From Girardinichthys multiradiatus (Eukaryota > Chordata > Actinopteri > Cyprinodontiformes > Goodeidae), in NCBI RefSeq assembly GCF_021462225.1, contig NC_061797.1, forward strand, positions 1,977,001-2,041,000: a stretch of DNA of 64,000 nt, read 5' to 3'. The notes under the pieces were generated by a model that was not told the DNA's origin, searched no databases, and worked only from the letters and a program-made list of their open reading frames with translations. The position numbers and the translations under genes were made by a program. This document shows, piece by piece, positions 61,778 to 64,000 of this stretch. Each line of letters starts with the position of its first letter. Positions within the stretch are counted from its first letter, which is position 1.

Positions 61778-63127
61778 GAGTCCGTTCAGAAATACTCATC
61801 TATATCAATCCAAGCTCATCTTTTAACGTGTTGCTTACAGTAAAGTAACAGCAGCTGTCAGTTCAATTCTTGGTATTGTTGTTACTTTAAGCGGAGCAAC
61901 TCTTGTCTTTGCTGTGACTAAAACACAATGCACCTCATCTTTGTTCACATGTCCCTAATAAGAGCACTGACCATAGCTGGCGTCAGAAAAATTATGCAAC
62001 TCTGTTTTCACTATTTAGCCAAAGTCTTTAGGGACATAACAGCACAGCATTGTGATTTTCTCTAAGTTCTCCAAGTCTCCTTTCCAGATAGCCCAAAATG
62101 GCCTGGGCAGGGGAATATCCCAGCCTTTGCCTTGTTTGCAGGATTCTTGAAGCATTCTTTTGCCTGTGAGTACAAAAGGGGGGATTAATCGCAATGGGTC
62201 ATAAAGAGACGCAACCATTGAAAGGATGCCATTGAAAGGATGCGGGTTGGTCGTTGGGGCAAAAGTGAAGCTTGGGAGTGTCTGAATCAATATACCAGTA
62301 AATGCCTGGTGCTGTTTCAAGTTTTGAGTCATTAAATGTTAGTTCCCATGCTAGCTGTGGAGAGGCACGTTTAGATGCTGGAATTCTTTCTAACACTGTT
62401 TTGTCGTTGCCCATAAACTTGTGTAGTCTGAGGCCACCTGATGTGTCTGAGCCTCCTGAGTGAGCTGAATAGCCTTCTCGATGCTTGCAGTACTTGTTAC
62501 CTCATTGTCCATGTAGAAATTCTTCGTTATGAACTGAAATGCAAGGGGAGACGAGGTTCCCCTTGCAAGATGCTTTAATCCATAATTAGAAAATCCTGGC
62601 AAGGACGTGGTGCAGAAAAGATGCACATTAATTCGAAACTCTAGGGGCTCAGTATTCAGGTTGGCATTTTTCCACCTTAAAAATTTTAAATAGTCTCTGT
62701 CTGCTTCATGCACATGAAATTGGTGGAACATTTTTCAATGCCACATAACATTGCAATTTGATGCATTCTGAATCTGATGAGAACACCATTTAGGTTGTTA
62801 AGCAAATCTGGGCCTGACAGCAAATGATCATTAAGACTGTTACCTTTGTATTTTGCTGAGGTGTGAAAGACTACCCTAAGTTTTTCTGATTTTGGGGATA
62901 ATATATCCCACAGTGGGGAATACACTACCTTTGTCCTTCTTTTGCTTCATTGTGTACTTCATTTGCGTCACCCTTTTCTATGACTTCACACATAAACTTT
63001 TCATCATGCTCCTTGTATCTTTGGTCTTTTGACAGCTTATTTTTGAGGGTTTGAAGTCGCACAGTGGACATTTGCTTGTTGTCTGGTAAGGGAGGTTTCT
63101 CCTTAAATGTAAGAGGTATTTCATTAT
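61778..63127 (-). pseudogene. BEL/Pao reverse transcriptase and RNase H
   Basis: From right to left: IPLTFKEKPPLPDNKQMS near 63085, KLRVVFHTSAKYKGNSLND near 62880, MFHQFHVHEADRDYLKFLRW near 62731, PLEFRINVHLFCTTSLPGF, ASDYTSLWAT, then MVASLYDPLRLIPPFVLTGK near 62190 and LENLEKITMLCCY. Next are the RNase H FSDASYGQCS and RVAPLKVTTIPRLELTAAV segments near 61980-61850. At least four frame changes separate these blocks. Confidence 0.86.
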
Positions 63128-63132
63128 GTCCT

Positions 63133-63830
63133 TGTCAATGTTTTAGGTATTGCTTTGACCCACATGCACAACACAACCAGAAGACAGGAGAAGGTTTAAC
63201 AGGTTTATTGTAACAGTAAATAATGTTTGCAGGAATCCGGTACCAGGAGCACCTTGACTGTGTGAGGAGGAGGACAGGTAAGGTTAGTATCTTTTGGGAT
63301 GATTTGCAGTTGTTAATCAGAGCTGTATGCTTACAGGATGAAGATAGATGAACCACCAGGGGGGAAGAAGGTCCCGGCGTCTGGGACTGAGGAGTACTGC
63401 CTGCAGATGATGGAAGTTAACAATCATTTGCATGAGATAAGTGATTTCCAGGAGGTAAGTATGCCACTGGTGTAGGCACTTGGGGTGGCGAGCATGGTGG
63501 AGGGTGAGCAAGGTTCATTGCAGGATTTCTCAGGAGAGGAGCCAGAATGCGCTTCAGCTGGAGTTTGTCTGAATAGGTCCGCTGGAATACTCGAAGTCGG
63601 CTGGAAACCAGGTAGCGAACTGGAGGGAAATCCAAGACACAGCAGTCACCACTTATGGTTAACACTCAGGCGCCAAAGTACTGACAGCAGACTCCTCTCA
63701 TCCTGCTCAGATGATGAGGATTGATGAGAAGTACCTGTTACACCTCCAGTCACCATGCTCTGTCGCCACCTAGAGTGAAGCAGGTTAAGTAGAAGGCAAA
63801 AAAGGAGACAGATTCTCCCAGACCCCGACA
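63133..63830 (-). repeat. Solo LTR (698 bp) within BEL/Pao
   Basis: Ends are TGTC and GACA, flanked by GTCCT at 63128-63132 and 63831-63835. On the minus strand it starts TGTCGGGGTCTGGGAG, has AATAAA about 85 bp before the end and finishes CATTGACA, the usual layout of a gypsy-type or retroviral LTR. Removing it rejoins the pol frame around GIYKNN and GHNEIPL. Short frames inside it are not genes. Confidence 0.85.
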
Positions 63831-63835
63831 GTCCT

Positions 63836-64000
63836 TAATTGTTTTTGTAAATGCCTCCTTTTAACATATTCAAAAAGAGAATGTCATCTTGAGACACTGA
63901 TCTGTTATCCTTGTTATCATCCCTAAAGTCAGACACAAGAACCTTGAGTATATCAGCTGGAGTCATTAAGGGGAGCTCTTTGACTGCACCTCTGTGACAC
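63836..64000 (-). pseudogene. BEL/Pao pol segment at the window edge
   Basis: The minus strand reads ELPLMTPADILKVLVSDFRD and DDILFLNMLKGGIYKNN, the region before the RT of BEL/Pao elements. It continues beyond the right edge. Confidence 0.75.

Larger units (their letters stand above)
58911..64000 (-). mobile_element. BEL/Pao LTR retrotransposon, pol region, split twice
   Basis: Minus-strand pol order from right to left: an N-terminal segment (63836-64000), the RT (about 63127-62015), RNase H (about 62010-61778 and 60120-60060), then integrase (60050-59284). A solo LTR (63133-63830) and a retroposon (60127-61771) interrupt it, and removing each rejoins the frame. Frameshifts and stops elsewhere make it inactive. 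Its own LTRs are outside the window or lost. Confidence 0.87.

Overview
The window looks like a gene-poor stretch of a teleost fish nuclear genome, probably a spiny-rayed fish. The evidence is one split vertebrate gene with canonical GT-AG introns, the repeat set (Rex1-like, Rex3 and L2/Maui-type LINEs, L1, several Tc1 transposons, BEL/Pao, tRNA-derived SINEs, fish-type retroviral LTRs), and no bacterial-style gene packing.

Host gene: the minus strand from 43997 down to 26359 carries the first eight coding exons of fumarylacetoacetate hydrolase (fah), the last enzyme of tyrosine breakdown. The reading frame is continuous through all eight exons. Residue numbering is the same as in mammalian FAH, so the known catalytic residues fall at D126, Y128, H133, R142, Y159, E199, E201 and D233. 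The C-terminal exons are not in the window, so intron 8 must extend beyond base 1. Introns 3, 6 and 8 are where the transposons have piled up.

Region by region. 1-1290: Rex3 and L2 remnants and a C-rich stretch. About 1290-10568: a decayed gamma-type endogenous retrovirus with gag, pro-pol, env and a 596-bp 3' LTR but no 5' LTR. 10930-14690: a jockey-group LINE with a Tc1 copy in its 3' part. 14700-17110: an L1 split by an L2. 17480-20450: an unclassified segment with a 9-residue coding repeat, then a Tc1 inside a (TA)n tract. 21376-25980: a reversed CR1/Rex1-like LINE whose reverse transcriptase has been replaced by a broken Tc1, then an L2 tail. 27680-30090: a 2.4-kb internally repeated family. 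30225-38015: a Rex1-like LINE hit by a 2.0-kb solo-LTR-like element and by a 3.9-kb L2. 38879-43997: the 5' exons of fah with a Rex3, a fold-back repeat and a SINE. 45600-48440: a SINE and two LTR-like units. 48489-51237: a full-length Rex3 inside an L2 fragment. 51357-54550: an L1 tail and the 5' end of a second retrovirus. 54596-58620: second copies of the 2.4-kb family hit by two Tc1s. 58900-64000: a BEL/Pao element split by a solo LTR and by an ORF-bearing retroposon.

Many insertions can be placed exactly, because target-site duplications are readable and the interrupted frame rejoins when the insert is removed. This gives a relative order of events. The least familiar items are the 1.6-kb retroposon at 60127-61771 and two perfect palindromes that look like copy-and-invert mutations (41764-41894 and 49527-49579). 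All homology calls come from reading motifs in translation. No database search was run, and subfamily names carry that uncertainty.
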